NCBI RefSeq assembly: GCF_001693385.1
Contig: NZ_CP016428.1
Coordinates: 558,001 to 622,000, forward strand
DNA: 64,000 bases
Source: Bradyrhizobium icense
Lineage (GTDB): Bacteria > Pseudomonadota > Alphaproteobacteria > Rhizobiales > Xanthobacteraceae
Reading direction: 5' to 3'
Of this stretch, positions 17,316-25,781 are shown in pieces. The position numbers were made by a program, and so were the translations under genes. The notes beneath the pieces are model-generated. The model had not been told where the DNA came from, ran no database searches, and was given only the letters and a program-made list of their open reading frames with translations. How positions within the stretch are numbered: position 1 is the first letter of the stretch; each line of letters begins with the position of its first letter.

Positions 17316-17666
17316 TTACTTCGCCGCGACCACCATGATCTCGACATTGTACTGCGGCGCGGCAAGCTTGGCCTCGACGGTGGCGCGCGCCGGCGTGTTG
17401 CCGGCCGATACCCAGCCGTCCCACACCGCGTTCATTTCGGGAAACGTCTTCATGTCGGTGATGTAGATCGTGGCCGACAAGAGCTTCGACTTGTCGGTGC
17501 CGGCCTTGGCGAGATGGCCGTCGATGATCGCAAGAATGTCCTGCGTCTGCTCGGTCACGCTCTTGCCAGCCGCTCTGCCGGCGACGACGCCGGCGAGATA
17601 GACGGTGTTGCCGTGGACGACGACCTGGCTCATGCGAGGTCCGGTTTCGAAGCGCTGGATGGTCAT
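17316..17666 (-). CDS. RidA/YjgF/UK114 family protein
   Basis: A 116-residue protein of the RidA superfamily, small trimeric enzymes many of which hydrolyse reactive enamine/imine intermediates. Visible features are the N-terminal strand block SQVVVHGNTVYLAGVV, the helix TEQTQDILAIIDGHLAKAGTDKSKLL and the C-terminal signature PARATVEAKLAAPQYNVEIMVVAA. This keeps the Arg (ARATVEA) and Glu (VEI) positions used for catalysis in RidA. It is downstream of the flavoprotein gene on the same strand (119-base gap), so it may remove reactive imines made by an oxidase, an inference from position. It ends before a clear terminator. Confidence 0.9.
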   Translation of the reverse strand: MTIQRFETGPRMSQVVVHGNTVYLAGVVAGRAAGKSVTEQTQDILAIIDGHLAKAGTDKSKLLSATIYITDMKTFPEMNAVWDGWVSAGNTPARATVEAKLAAPQYNVEIMVVAAK

Positions 17667-17785
17667 ATCGTTCTCCTGATAGGGGGCGGCGGTTACTTAG
17701 CGCGCTCGTGCCTTGCGCGCCACTGCGTTATTTGCATTGAGATCAGAGTCGCTATGCCGGCAGATGCCGCCATGACGAGGAGAGA

Positions 17786-19444
17786 TCAAGACGCCGCCTT
17801 CGCCGCCGCGCGCCCCGCATTCCTGCCCGAGAACAGGCAGCCGCCGAGGAAGGTGCCTTCCAGCGAGCGGTAGCCGTGCATGCCGCCGCCGCCGAAGCCG
17901 GCGGCTTCGCCGGCTGCGTAGAGTCCCCCGATGATCTCGCCATGGGTGCCGAACACGCGCGAGTCGAGATCGGTTTCAAAACCGCCCAGCGTCTTGCGCG
18001 TCAATATATTGAGCTTCACCGCGATCAGCGGCCCGTGTTCGGGGTCGAGAATTTTGTGCGGCTTGGCGGTGCGGATCAATTTGTCGCCGATATAGCGGCG
18101 CGCATTGTGCAGATTCATCACCTGCGCGTCCTTGACGTAGGGGTTCGCGATCTCGCGGTCGCGCGCCTCGATCTGCGCCTTGATGTGATCGTGCTCGAGC
18201 AGGTCGTTGCCGGCGAGCGCGTTCATCGCGCTGACGAGGTCGCCGAGATTGTCGCGCACGATGAAGTCGGCGCCGTTCTGCTTGAACGCTTCCACCGGCG
18301 CAGGCGCCCCCTTGTTGGTGGCGCGCTTGATCGTCATGCGCCAGCTCTTGCCCGTGAGGTCGGGATTCTGTTCGGAGCCGGAGAGCGCGAACTCCTTCTT
18401 GATGATGCTCTGGGTCAGGATGAACCAGGAGTAATCGTAGCCCGTCGACATGATGTATTGCAGTTGGCCGAGCGTGTCGGAGCCGGGGAAGAGCGGCACC
18501 GGCAACCGCTTGCCCGTGGCGTCGAACCACATCGAGGACGGGCCGGGCAGGATGCGGATGCCGTGGCGCGGCCAGATCGGGTTCCAGTTCCGGATGCCCT
18601 CGACGTAGTGCCACATGCGGTCGCGGTTGATCAGCCGAGCCCCGGCGGCCTCGGTGATGCCGATCATGCGGCCGTCGACATGTTCGGGCACGCCGGAGAT
18701 CATGAATTTCGGCGGCTCGCCCAGGCGTTTCGGCCAGTTCTGCCTGACCATGTCATGATTGCCGCCAATACCGCCGGAAGCGACGATCACCGCCTGTGCC
18801 CGCAGCGTGAAATCGCCGATCACCTTGCGCGAGGAGCTCTTGCCGCGCTCGACGCTATCGGGTTCGAGCACCGAGCCACTGATGCCCTCGACCGCGCCGT
18901 TCGTCATCATGAGTGTGTCGACGCGGTGGCGAAACTTGAACGTCAACCGGCCATTTTTTTGCGCTTCGCGCGCCCGGAGCTCGAAAGGCGCGACGATGCC
19001 GGGGCCGGTGCCCCAGGTGACGTGAAAGCGCGGCACCGAATTGCCGTGGCCCATTGCGTCATAGCCGCCGCGCTCGGCCCAGCCGACCACCGGAAAAATA
19101 CGGTGGCCCATTGCGCGCAGCCAGTCACGCTTCTCGCCGGCGGCGAACGCGACATAGGCTTCCGCCCATCGCTTGGGCCAATGGTCGTCGTCGCGGTCGA
19201 AGCCCGCGGTGCCCATCCAATCCTGCAGAGCGAGATCAAACGAATCCTTAATGCCGAGCCGCCGCTGTTCGGGAGAGTCCACCAGAAACAATCCGCCGAA
19301 CGACCAAAAGGCTTGTCCGCCAAGGCTTTGTTCGCCTTCCTGGTCGACGACGATGACGCGTTTGCCGGCCTCGGCGATCTCCGTCGCTGCGACCAGGCCC
19401 GCCAGTCCGCCGCCGACCACGATTACGTCTGTGACCTCAGTCAT
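17786..19444 (-). CDS. FAD-dependent dehydrogenase (predicted flavoprotein, COG3573 type)
   Basis: A 552-residue flavoenzyme. The N-terminus is a Rossmann dinucleotide site (DVIVVGGGLAGLVAATEIAEAGKRVIVVDQE) and the C-terminus closes the FAD site (GGLYAAGEAAGFGGGGMHGYRSLEGTFLGGCLFSGRNAGR is covered by 17840-17960). The body resembles the fumarate-reductase/3-ketosteroid-dehydrogenase superfamily. I use the ATG at 19444 because GGGGGAGGAAACG precedes it, rather than an ATG 15 bases upstream. RidA lies downstream. The substrate is unknown; annotations of relatives as ketosteroid dehydrogenase are not proven. Confidence 0.88.
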   Translation of the reverse strand: MTEVTDVIVVGGGLAGLVAATEIAEAGKRVIVVDQEGEQSLGGQAFWSFGGLFLVDSPEQRRLGIKDSFDLALQDWMGTAGFDRDDDHWPKRWAEAYVAFAAGEKRDWLRAMGHRIFPVVGWAERGGYDAMGHGNSVPRFHVTWGTGPGIVAPFELRAREAQKNGRLTFKFRHRVDTLMMTNGAVEGISGSVLEPDSVERGKSSSRKVIGDFTLRAQAVIVASGGIGGNHDMVRQNWPKRLGEPPKFMISGVPEHVDGRMIGITEAAGARLINRDRMWHYVEGIRNWNPIWPRHGIRILPGPSSMWFDATGKRLPVPLFPGSDTLGQLQYIMSTGYDYSWFILTQSIIKKEFALSGSEQNPDLTGKSWRMTIKRATNKGAPAPVEAFKQNGADFIVRDNLGDLVSAMNALAGNDLLEHDHIKAQIEARDREIANPYVKDAQVMNLHNARRYIGDKLIRTAKPHKILDPEHGPLIAVKLNILTRKTLGGFETDLDSRVFGTHGEIIGGLYAAGEAAGFGGGGMHGYRSLEGTFLGGCLFSGRNAGRAAAKAAS

Positions 19445-19731
19445 CGTTTCCTCCCCCATGCCGTTGTTGATTCAAGCCTGCGTCCTCGCACGCGGTCAAC
19501 GGCAAACGGGCTCTTGCTTGTGACCGCATTGGCGCCTCGCCATGAGTTGCATGTTCCAGTTCGGGACCTTTCACCCGGAAGGTGCAGCGGCGCAGCAACA
19601 CTTAATTTGAATTTGATTTGCGCTACCTTCGCCGCCTAGACAAAATCACGATCTCAAACGACGCTACGTCCTGTCTTGCATCACGAAGACGATCAGATTC
19701 GGTTTCGACATTTTTCGACTGGGGCTGGGAT

Positions 19732-20202
19732 ATGAAGCTGGTGACGGGGTTGCTTGCCGCAGTGCTGCTGTTGGCGGGAGTAGGGGTGAGCCAGGCGGTG
19801 GTGCGGATAGCCGACGATCGCGGCGGCCGGATCGGCACCTATGTCGACAAGTATCAGGGCCTGCGGACTTCAGGCGAAACCGTAATCATCGACGGCCTGT
19901 GCGCCTCGGCCTGCACTATCGTGCTCGGCGCGGTTCCCCATGACCGGATCTGCGTTACCTCGCACGCCAATCTCGGCTTCCATGCCGCTTGGGATTTCGG
20001 CGCCAACGGCCGTGCCATCACCAACCCTGAAGCGACCCAGATGCTGTATTCGATGTATCCGCCGCCAGTACGGAGGTGGATCGCGGCGCGCGGCGGCCTG
20101 ACCCACCGCATGCTCTTTCTGCGCGGCAAGCAGCTTCAGGCGATGTACAGGCCCTGCTATCTCGACGCCCAGGCCTCCTCAAACAAGCCGGCGTCGCGCT
20201 GA
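19732..20202 (+). CDS. Secreted protein with a ClpP/crotonase-like GxCASAC motif, 156 aa
   Basis: An exported protein with a Sec signal peptide (KLVTGLLAAVLLLAGVGVSQA). The mature part has a strand-turn motif VIIDGLCASACTIVLGAVPHDRICV followed by HANLGFHAAWD. This resembles the Ser-containing elbow of periplasmic ClpP-like proteins found widely in alphaproteobacteria, usually without a known function. Conserved cysteines in GLCASAC and in DRICV could form a disulfide. The ATG at 19732 is chosen because the signal peptide begins there. A protease activity is a hypothesis only. The 287 bases before it, shared with the divergent flavoprotein gene, are AT-rich near 19600. Confidence 0.75.
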   Translation: MKLVTGLLAAVLLLAGVGVSQAVVRIADDRGGRIGTYVDKYQGLRTSGETVIIDGLCASACTIVLGAVPHDRICVTSHANLGFHAAWDFGANGRAITNPEATQMLYSMYPPPVRRWIAARGGLTHRMLFLRGKQLQAMYRPCYLDAQASSNKPASR

Positions 20203-20360
20203 TCCAGCGCTACCATTCCGCCGAAAAGTGACGCGATGGCCGGACCTGTTCCGGCCATTTGCTTTGTGCACCTGCCGGCTGGCTTGCCCCTCCGCATGAC
20301 GTGATCTCCTGTGCAGCCATTCCGCTTGCCTGCCTGGGGAACTCGCCCTATCTCAACCGC

Positions 20361-20555
20361 ATGGCTCGGCCGATTTCCACTGAACAGGACATGCTGGCGG
20401 CTGCCCGTCCGCAGGGCAGGGTGGCGTCCATGATCGTTTGGAGCGCTGCCGGCCTCGGCGCGCTGGCCGTGCTCGGCGCGGCTGCATTGTGGTTCCATTA
20501 CGGCACCACGGTGTTTTTCGAGATGATCGCCGCCGGCATCTCGGCCTGCTTCTGA
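20361..20555 (+). CDS. Small single-helix membrane protein, 64 aa
   Basis: A short frame preceding the SCO1 gene by 22 bases. After a soluble N-terminus (MARPISTEQDMLAAARPQGR) there is a long hydrophobic helix (MIVWSAAGLGALAVLGAAALWFHYG) and a second hydrophobic segment to the end (VFFEMIAAGISACF). The tight spacing to SCO1 suggests an operon and a possible role alongside copper delivery or oxidase assembly, but this rests on position alone. No family is recognised. A longer form from 20259 is possible but its extension looks non-coding. Confidence 0.6.
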   Translation: MARPISTEQDMLAAARPQGRVASMIVWSAAGLGALAVLGAAALWFHYGTTVFFEMIAAGISACF

Positions 20556-20577
20556 CACGGCGAAAAGGAAATCGACG

Positions 20578-21168
20578 ATGGACCGGACGATCCGCCCGCT
20601 GGTGATTATCGCTGCCTTCGCCGCGAGCCTCGCGATCGGGCTGACGATCATGCTGTGGGTAACGGGCGGCCTGCGAACGGTCACGGCGCCGGCTGCGATC
20701 GGCGGGCCGTTTCAACTGACCGATCAGGCCGGCCAGACCGTCACCGAGAAGAATTTGAAGGGCAGGCCGACACTGATCTTCTTCGGCTTCACCCATTGCC
20801 CCGACGTCTGCCCCACGGCGCTGTTCGAGATTTCCGAAGTGCTGAAAGCGATGGGCAGTGACGCCGACCGCGTCAACGCCTGGTTTGTCTCCGTCGATCC
20901 CGAGCGTGATACGGCGGCTGCGATGAAGGACTACCTCTCCAGCTTCGATCCGCATCTGAAGGGGCTGACCGGCACGCCGGACGCTGTGGCGAAAGTGCTT
21001 TCGGCCTACCGGGTCTATGCCCGGAAAGTCCCGCTCAAGGACGGTGATTACACCATGGATCACACCGCGCTGATCTATCTGATGGATCGCGACGGCAATT
21101 TCGTAGCGCCCTTCAATCTGAAACGGACGCCGGAGGAAGCCGCTAAGGATTTGAAGCGCTATCTCTGA
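20578..21168 (+). CDS. SCO1/SenC family copper chaperone for cytochrome oxidase
   Basis: A 196-residue membrane-anchored thioredoxin-fold protein. An N-terminal helix (about 8-29) anchors it, and the periplasmic domain carries the copper-binding CxxxC motif (Cys74 and Cys78 in THCPDVCPT) and the distal His162 (TMDHTALIYL). SCO proteins deliver copper to, or reduce, the CuA site of cytochrome oxidase subunit II. The aa3 oxidase operon at 31.4 kb in the same window is the obvious client. All key residues are present. Confidence 0.95.
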   Translation: MDRTIRPLVIIAAFAASLAIGLTIMLWVTGGLRTVTAPAAIGGPFQLTDQAGQTVTEKNLKGRPTLIFFGFTHCPDVCPTALFEISEVLKAMGSDADRVNAWFVSVDPERDTAAAMKDYLSSFDPHLKGLTGTPDAVAKVLSAYRVYARKVPLKDGDYTMDHTALIYLMDRDGNFVAPFNLKRTPEEAAKDLKRYL

Positions 21169-21261
21169 GCGGCAAGCTGGCCCAGAAAGGGCGAAAACGG
21201 CCTCGCATCGCGGGCCGGATGGTCTATAAGGCCGTGAAATTCCGCAAAGCCATTGCCGAAG

Positions 21262-22179
21262 ATGCCATATCTTAACGTCCCGCTAACCAGTGCAAGGCTG
21301 CATCGAACCATCAGCGCGTGGCTGGTCGGGGTGTCGATCGTATCAGCGTTGACGGCTGTCGGCGGCAATGCGGCGCAGGCTCAAACCCAACCCCGCCCGG
21401 CGGTGGAGGCAGCCCCACAGGCGGTGCCCGGCTTCTGGGACCCGCGGCGTCGTCCGGACCGGCCGGACATGTCGCGCCTGACGGTAATCCGGTTCCTGAC
21501 CGAGACGGACTATCCGCCGTTCAACTTCACCGGTCCTGACGGCAATCCCGCCGGCTTCAATGTCGATCTGGCGCGCGCGCTGTGCGACGAGATCAAGATC
21601 TCCTGCACCGTCCAGATGCGCCGGTTCGAGACGCTGGTCGACGCCATCACCAGCAACCGCGGCGACGCCATCATCGCCTCCATGGCGGTGACGCCGGCCC
21701 TGCGCGCCCGGCTCGACTTCACCGATCCCTATTACCGCGCGCCGGCGCGCTTCGTGTCACGGCGCGAAGCCGTGATGCCGGAAGTCCGCCCCGAATACCT
21801 CGAAGGCAAAAAGGTCGGCGTCATCGCGGGCACATCGCACGAGGCCTATCTGAAGGCGATGTTTACTGACGCCGAGATCAAATCCTATCCGAACGACGAC
21901 GCGCTGCGGCTGGCCCTCAGGCGCAGCGAGGTCGACTTCATCTTCGGCGATGCGATCTCGCTGGCGTTCTGGATCAACGGCACCGATTCCGCCGAATGCT
22001 GCGCGTTCTCGGGCGGGCCCTTTGTCGAGAGCCGCTATTTCGGCGAGGGCATCGGCATCGCCGTCCGCAAGGGCAACGATTTGCTGCGGACGTCGCTGAA
22101 CTGGGCGCTGTTCCGGATCTGGGAAAAAGGCCGCTTCACCGATCTATGGCTGCGGTATTTTTCGATCAGTCCGTTTTGA
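21262..22179 (+). CDS. Amino-acid-type ABC transporter periplasmic binding protein (SBP_bac_3)
   Basis: A 305-residue binding protein of the family that binds polar amino acids. After a signal peptide (roughly residues 10-38) come the family blocks LTVIRFLTETDYPPFNFTGP, GFNVDLARALCDEIKISC, IIASMAVTPALRARLDFTDPYYRAPARFV and, near the C-terminus, GIGIAVRKGNDLLRTSLNWAL. No permease or ATPase gene is adjacent, so it is an orphan or serves a transporter elsewhere. I prefer the ATG at 21262 to a TTG at 21253. Ligand unknown. Confidence 0.88.
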   Translation: MPYLNVPLTSARLHRTISAWLVGVSIVSALTAVGGNAAQAQTQPRPAVEAAPQAVPGFWDPRRRPDRPDMSRLTVIRFLTETDYPPFNFTGPDGNPAGFNVDLARALCDEIKISCTVQMRRFETLVDAITSNRGDAIIASMAVTPALRARLDFTDPYYRAPARFVSRREAVMPEVRPEYLEGKKVGVIAGTSHEAYLKAMFTDAEIKSYPNDDALRLALRRSEVDFIFGDAISLAFWINGTDSAECCAFSGGPFVESRYFGEGIGIAVRKGNDLLRTSLNWALFRIWEKGRFTDLWLRYFSISPF

Positions 22180-22245
22180 GGCCGTCATTTTGCATTTTGC
22201 CGCGGAGGCGCTAGTTTCCGCGGCTTCCGGAGAGAGCCTTTAAAG

Positions 22246-23886
22246 ATGTCCGTCATCGATCTTGCCGCCAGCCCGAGCGATTTGCGCGTGCTCGCCGAAC
22301 AATCCAACGCCTGGCCGTTCGAGCAGGCCAAGGCCATTGTCGCGCGGCTGAAGAAGAACCCGAAGGACGAGGTGCTGTTCTCGACCGGGTACGGCCCGTC
22401 GGGACTGCCGCATATCGGTACCTTCGGCGAGGTCGCGCGCACCACCATGGTGCGCCATGCCTTCCGCGTGCTCACCGAGGACAAGATCAAGACGCGGCTG
22501 TTGGCGTTTTCCGACGACATGGACGGCCTGCGCAAGGTGCCTGACAACGTCCCGAACAGGGAGCTTCTGGAACAGCATCTCGGCCGGCCGCTGACAAAGG
22601 TGCCCGATCCGTTTGGCACCCATGACAGTTTCGGCGCGCACAACAATGCGCGGCTGCGCGCGTTCCTCGATACGTTCGGCTTCGACTACGAATTCGCCTC
22701 TTCGACCGACTACTACACGTCGGGCAGGTTCGATGCCGCGCTGTTGCGCATGCTGGAGCGGCTCGACGCCGTCATGAAGATCATGCTGCCCAGCTTGCGC
22801 GAGGAACGCGCCGCGACCTACTCGCCGTTCCTCCCGATCTGCCCGCGCACCGGCATGGTGCTGTATGTGCCGATCGTGGAGCATGATGTGAAGGCCGGCA
22901 CGGTCTCCTATGACGATCCCGAGACCAGGGAGCGGGTCACCGTTCCCGTCACCGGCGGGCATTGCAAGCTGCAATGGAAGCCGGACTGGGCGATGCGCTG
23001 GTTTGCGCTTGGCGTCGACTACGAAATGGCCGGCAAGGACCTGATCGACTCCGTGAAGCTGTCGGGCAAGATCTGTGCAGCGCTCGGCGGCACGCCGCCC
23101 GAAGGATTCAATTACGAGCTCTTCCTCGACGAAAAGGGCCAGAAGATTTCCAAGTCGAAGGGCAACGGGCTCACCATCGACGAATGGCTGCGCTATGCCT
23201 CGCCGGAATCGTTGTCGCTGTTCATGTATCGCGAGCCGAAGGCGGCGAAGCGGCTGTACTTCGACGTCATCCCGCGCAATGTTGATGACTACCAGCAGTT
23301 CCTCGACGGCTTCACGCGGCAGGATGCCAAGCAGCAGCTCGCCAATCCGGTCTGGCACATCCATTCCGGCAAGCCGCCCAAGGCCGACATGCCCGTCACG
23401 TTCCAGTTGTTGCTGACGCTGGTGTCGTCGTCGAACGCGGAAAACGCCGAGACGCTCTGGGGCTTCATCGGCCGCTATCGCCCGGGCGTGACGCCGCAGG
23501 CGCATCCGAAGCTCGACGCGATGGTCGGCTACGCCATCAACTACTACCGCGACTTCGTGGCGCCGACGAAGCAATTCCGCGAGCCGACCGACAGCGAGCG
23601 CGCCGCGCTGCAGGATCTGCGCGACGCGCTGTCGCAATTGCCGGCGGGCTCGAGCGCTGAGGATATCCAGAGCGTGGTCTACGAGATCGGCCGCCGCGAG
23701 CCGTTCCTCGATTCTGTCAAGAAGGGCAAGGACGGCCGGCCCGGCGTCTCGCTCGACTGGTTCAACATGCTCTACCAGGTGCTGCTCGGCCAGGAGAAGG
23801 GCCCGCGCTTCGGCTCGTTCGTCGCGGTGTACGGCGTGACGAATGCCGTGAACATGATCGATGGCGCGCTCGCAAGGAGTGCGTAG
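22246..23886 (+). CDS. lysK: Lysyl-tRNA synthetase, class I
   Basis: A 546-residue synthetase that charges tRNA-Lys. It is the class I (archaeal-type) enzyme, recognised by the HIGH-like [10 protein letters not shown] near residue 50 and the KMSKS-like KISKSKGNG near residue 302, on a Rossmann catalytic core with a C-terminal helical domain. Class I LysRS is normal in alphaproteobacteria, where it replaces the class II lysS. A small hairpin CCGCGGA...TCCGCGG lies at 22200-22223, 23 bases before the start; I do not assign it a role. Confidence 0.95.
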   Translation: MSVIDLAASPSDLRVLAEQSNAWPFEQAKAIVARLKKNPKDEVLFSTGYGPSGLPHIGTFGEVARTTMVRHAFRVLTEDKIKTRLLAFSDDMDGLRKVPDNVPNRELLEQHLGRPLTKVPDPFGTHDSFGAHNNARLRAFLDTFGFDYEFASSTDYYTSGRFDAALLRMLERLDAVMKIMLPSLREERAATYSPFLPICPRTGMVLYVPIVEHDVKAGTVSYDDPETRERVTVPVTGGHCKLQWKPDWAMRWFALGVDYEMAGKDLIDSVKLSGKICAALGGTPPEGFNYELFLDEKGQKISKSKGNGLTIDEWLRYASPESLSLFMYREPKAAKRLYFDVIPRNVDDYQQFLDGFTRQDAKQQLANPVWHIHSGKPPKADMPVTFQLLLTLVSSSNAENAETLWGFIGRYRPGVTPQAHPKLDAMVGYAINYYRDFVAPTKQFREPTDSERAALQDLRDALSQLPAGSSAEDIQSVVYEIGRREPFLDSVKKGKDGRPGVSLDWFNMLYQVLLGQEKGPRFGSFVAVYGVTNAVNMIDGALARSA

Positions 23887-23893
23887 CTCTCTC

Positions 23894-24016
23894 CGTCGTC
23901 CCTAGCGAACGCAGGGACCCATAAGCCACCGGCCTGTGTCATCGGCTTCGCTGTGGCTCCAGCTTGAAGCAAGCAACGAACACCTGTGGTTGGTCCCGGC
24001 TCAAGGCCGGGACGAC
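23894..24016. repeat. Intergenic repeat bounded by GTCGTCCC / GGGACGAC
   Basis: A stretch of about 123 bases bounded by inverted CGTCGTCCC (23894-23902) and GGGACGAC (24009-24016). It contains AGCGAACGCAGGGACCCATA and the word GAACACCTGTGGTT (23978-23991). The same word and the same ends occur in the repeat at 55291-55399, so both belong to one dispersed family. Confidence 0.75.
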
Positions 24017-24176
24017 ACCGGAGGGTTTGGCTGCTGCCGCGGCCCCGCAAACCGGGATGGCAGGTCCGCCGCAATTTCAGCCGCGGCCTGCGCCGGATTG
24101 CGCTAGACTGCTGCGCATAACAGCCGTCAAAGCCTCCGCCGAGGGGCAGGCAACAAGCGGATCAGGGAGAAAGCTC

Positions 24177-24959
24177 ATGCAGTTCAGGGTTTCGCCACAG
24201 ACGCTCAGCGAGTATAGCGCCGAGGAATGGCAGGCGCGGGTCGATCTTGCCGCCGCGCACCGGCTGGCCTTCATCCAGGGCTTTTCCGAAGGCATCTTCA
24301 ACCATCTGACCTTCGTGGTGCCGGGCAAGAGCGACCGCTACTACCAGATTCCGTTCGGGACGCACTGGTCCGAGGTCACCGCGTCCTGCTTCATGGAAGT
24401 CGGGATCGACGACGGCGAGGTCAAACGCGGCGAGGGCGAGGTGGAGCGCTCCTGCTATTGCATCCACGCGCCGATCCACAAGGCGCTGCTGCAGGCGAAG
24501 GCGGTGTTTCACACCCACATGCCGCATGCCAGCGCGCTCACGCGGCTCGAAGATCCCCGCATCAAGGAGATCGGTCAGACCGAGGTCGGGCTGTCGGGCG
24601 CCATCGCCTATGACGACGAGTACGCTGGACCCGCGCTCGATCCCGCCGAAGGCGCGCGCCTTGCCAAAGTGATCGGCGACAAGACCGTGCTGTTCATGGC
24701 CAATCACGGCATCTCCACCGTCGGCGCCACCGTCGCCGAAGCCTATGACAAGCTCTATTATGTCGAGCGCGCGGCGCAGGTGCAGATCTATGCGATGTGG
24801 ACCGGCCAGAAGCTGAAGCAGTTGCCCGCGCCCGTGGTCGAAAAGACGCGGCGCGATTACATGGATGATCATCTCTACAAGGGTCCGACGCCGGCGCAGC
24901 GACATTTCGATGCCTTGAAGCGGATGTTGGACAGGAAAGAGCCTGATTACGCGACGTAA
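24177..24959 (+). CDS. Class II aldolase/adducin family protein
   Basis: A 260-residue zinc-type aldolase-fold protein. It keeps the metal-binding His pair in VFHTHMPHASALTRL, the downstream His in FMANHGIST and the N-terminal FIQGFSEGIFNHLTFVVPG block. Family members include L-fuculose-phosphate aldolase, but many act on unknown substrates or lack aldolase activity. The ATG at 24177 follows AGGGAGAAAGC; a longer frame from 23964 would run through the intergenic repeat and is rejected. No sugar-phosphate pathway gene is adjacent. Confidence 0.9.
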   Translation: MQFRVSPQTLSEYSAEEWQARVDLAAAHRLAFIQGFSEGIFNHLTFVVPGKSDRYYQIPFGTHWSEVTASCFMEVGIDDGEVKRGEGEVERSCYCIHAPIHKALLQAKAVFHTHMPHASALTRLEDPRIKEIGQTEVGLSGAIAYDDEYAGPALDPAEGARLAKVIGDKTVLFMANHGISTVGATVAEAYDKLYYVERAAQVQIYAMWTGQKLKQLPAPVVEKTRRDYMDDHLYKGPTPAQRHFDALKRMLDRKEPDYAT

Positions 24960-24978
24960 GTTCGCGTCGTAGTCTTCC

Positions 24979-25017
24979 CGTCGTCCCTGCGAAAGCAATG
25001 CGAAAGCAGGGACGACG
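24979..25017. repeat. Palindromic repeat (CGTCGTCCCTGC family) between convergent genes
   Basis: A perfect 12-bp inverted repeat (CGTCGTCCCTGC at 24979-24990, complement at 25006-25017) with a 15-base loop that itself repeats GCGAAAGCA. It lies between the ends of the aldolase gene and the minus-strand nucleotidyltransferase gene, so it could also help end transcription from both sides. Confidence 0.75.
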
Positions 25018-25024
25018 ATAATTG

Positions 25025-25597
25025 TTACGGCGCATCCACCGGCAGCACAGTAATCTCCGGCCACAGCGCCTTCCATCGCTTCGCTTTGGCCGCATAATTC
25101 GCCGCGGAAAAATTCGCGCCCGGATTCGGACGTACGATCATGCCGGCGACGTCGCCGTAGCCGTTCGGCGCATAGACCTCATACCCTTCGCGCGTGCGCC
25201 GGATTCCGATCTGCGTATTCCTGGTCAGGAATCGGTCGATGCCCTCGGTCGAGCAACCCAACGGCGGGTAGGGCAGGCCATGTTTCTCCGGGTACCAGAG
25301 ATGCACGCGCGCCTGGTTGCGTGCCTCGACCGCGACGCCGGTTCTTGCAAACCGCTCCGCCAGCGCGCGGATGACGGCATCCTCGGCTTCCCACGATGTA
25401 TCGGCATCGAAATAGAACACGTCGTAATCGTTGATGCCGTAATCGACGGCGCGCCTGGTCAGGACGTTCCACACGGTCTGCACCAGGCAGCCGGAGACCA
25501 GCCACGCGTCGGGGAGCGAGAGTCGAAACAGTTCCTCGGTGATGATTTGGTTGGCGGGGTTGCGCAAGGCGGCGGTGAGGAATTGGTCTCTATCCAT
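25025..25597 (-). CDS. Nucleotidyltransferase-family protein (COG3575 type)
   Basis: A 190-residue protein of the uncharacterised COG3575 group. It has the nucleotidyltransferase core: the helix-loop LVSGCLVQTVWN followed by GINDYDVFYFD, where the acidic residues would bind metal, and an Arg-rich block GIRRTREGYEVYAPNGYGDVAGMIVRP. Its substrate is unknown. Two starts are possible: ATG at 25597 (MDRDQFLTAAL, used here because homologues usually begin like this) and ATG at 25618, which has a GAGG four bases upstream. Confidence 0.85.
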   Translation of the reverse strand: MDRDQFLTAALRNPANQIITEELFRLSLPDAWLVSGCLVQTVWNVLTRRAVDYGINDYDVFYFDADTSWEAEDAVIRALAERFARTGVAVEARNQARVHLWYPEKHGLPYPPLGCSTEGIDRFLTRNTQIGIRRTREGYEVYAPNGYGDVAGMIVRPNPGANFSAANYAAKAKRWKALWPEITVLPVDAP

Positions 25598-25620
25598 AGC
25601 CACGCCGCCGTAACCCATCA

Positions 25621-25773
25621 ATCCTCATGGTGAGGAGGCGCGAAAGCGCCGTCTCGAACCATGTGGCCCCGCTGGTGCCATTCATCGTCGAGACGCACGC
25701 TGACGCGCTCCTCGGGATGAGGTCTGACGATGGCCATGGTGGGCACGGCGCAAAGGCGCCTTTGCCTACCCTG
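25621..25773. repeat. Second family of intergenic palindromic repeats (CCTCATGGTGAGG type)
   Basis: Contains the palindrome CCTCATGGTGAGG (25623-25635), the hairpin GGCGC-GAAA-GCGCC (25637-25650), CTCCTCGGGATGAGG, and a terminal GGGCACGGCGC/GGCGCC/TGCC hairpin. It fills the gap between the nucleotidyltransferase gene and lepB. Similar CCTCAT...GAGG elements are frequent in Bradyrhizobium (general knowledge). The sequence is unrelated to the CGTCGTCCC family nearby. Confidence 0.65.
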
Positions 25774-25781
25774 CTTCCCGC

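Noticed and set aside
17876..19639. 587-residue open frame on the plus strand
   Set aside because: It lies opposite the FAD-dependent dehydrogenase, whose domains and ribosome site are clear. The antisense translation is His/Arg/Asp-rich with no motif, as expected for the complement of GC-rich coding DNA.
22200..22223. Hairpin CCGCGGA/TCCGCGG just before lysK as a riboswitch or T-box
   Set aside because: Only a 7-bp stem with no T-box core, no terminator alternative and no further pairing. Not enough to call a regulatory RNA.
25621..25773. Small gene between the nucleotidyltransferase and lepB
   Set aside because: The open frame here is made of palindromic repeat sequence and shows no coding character.
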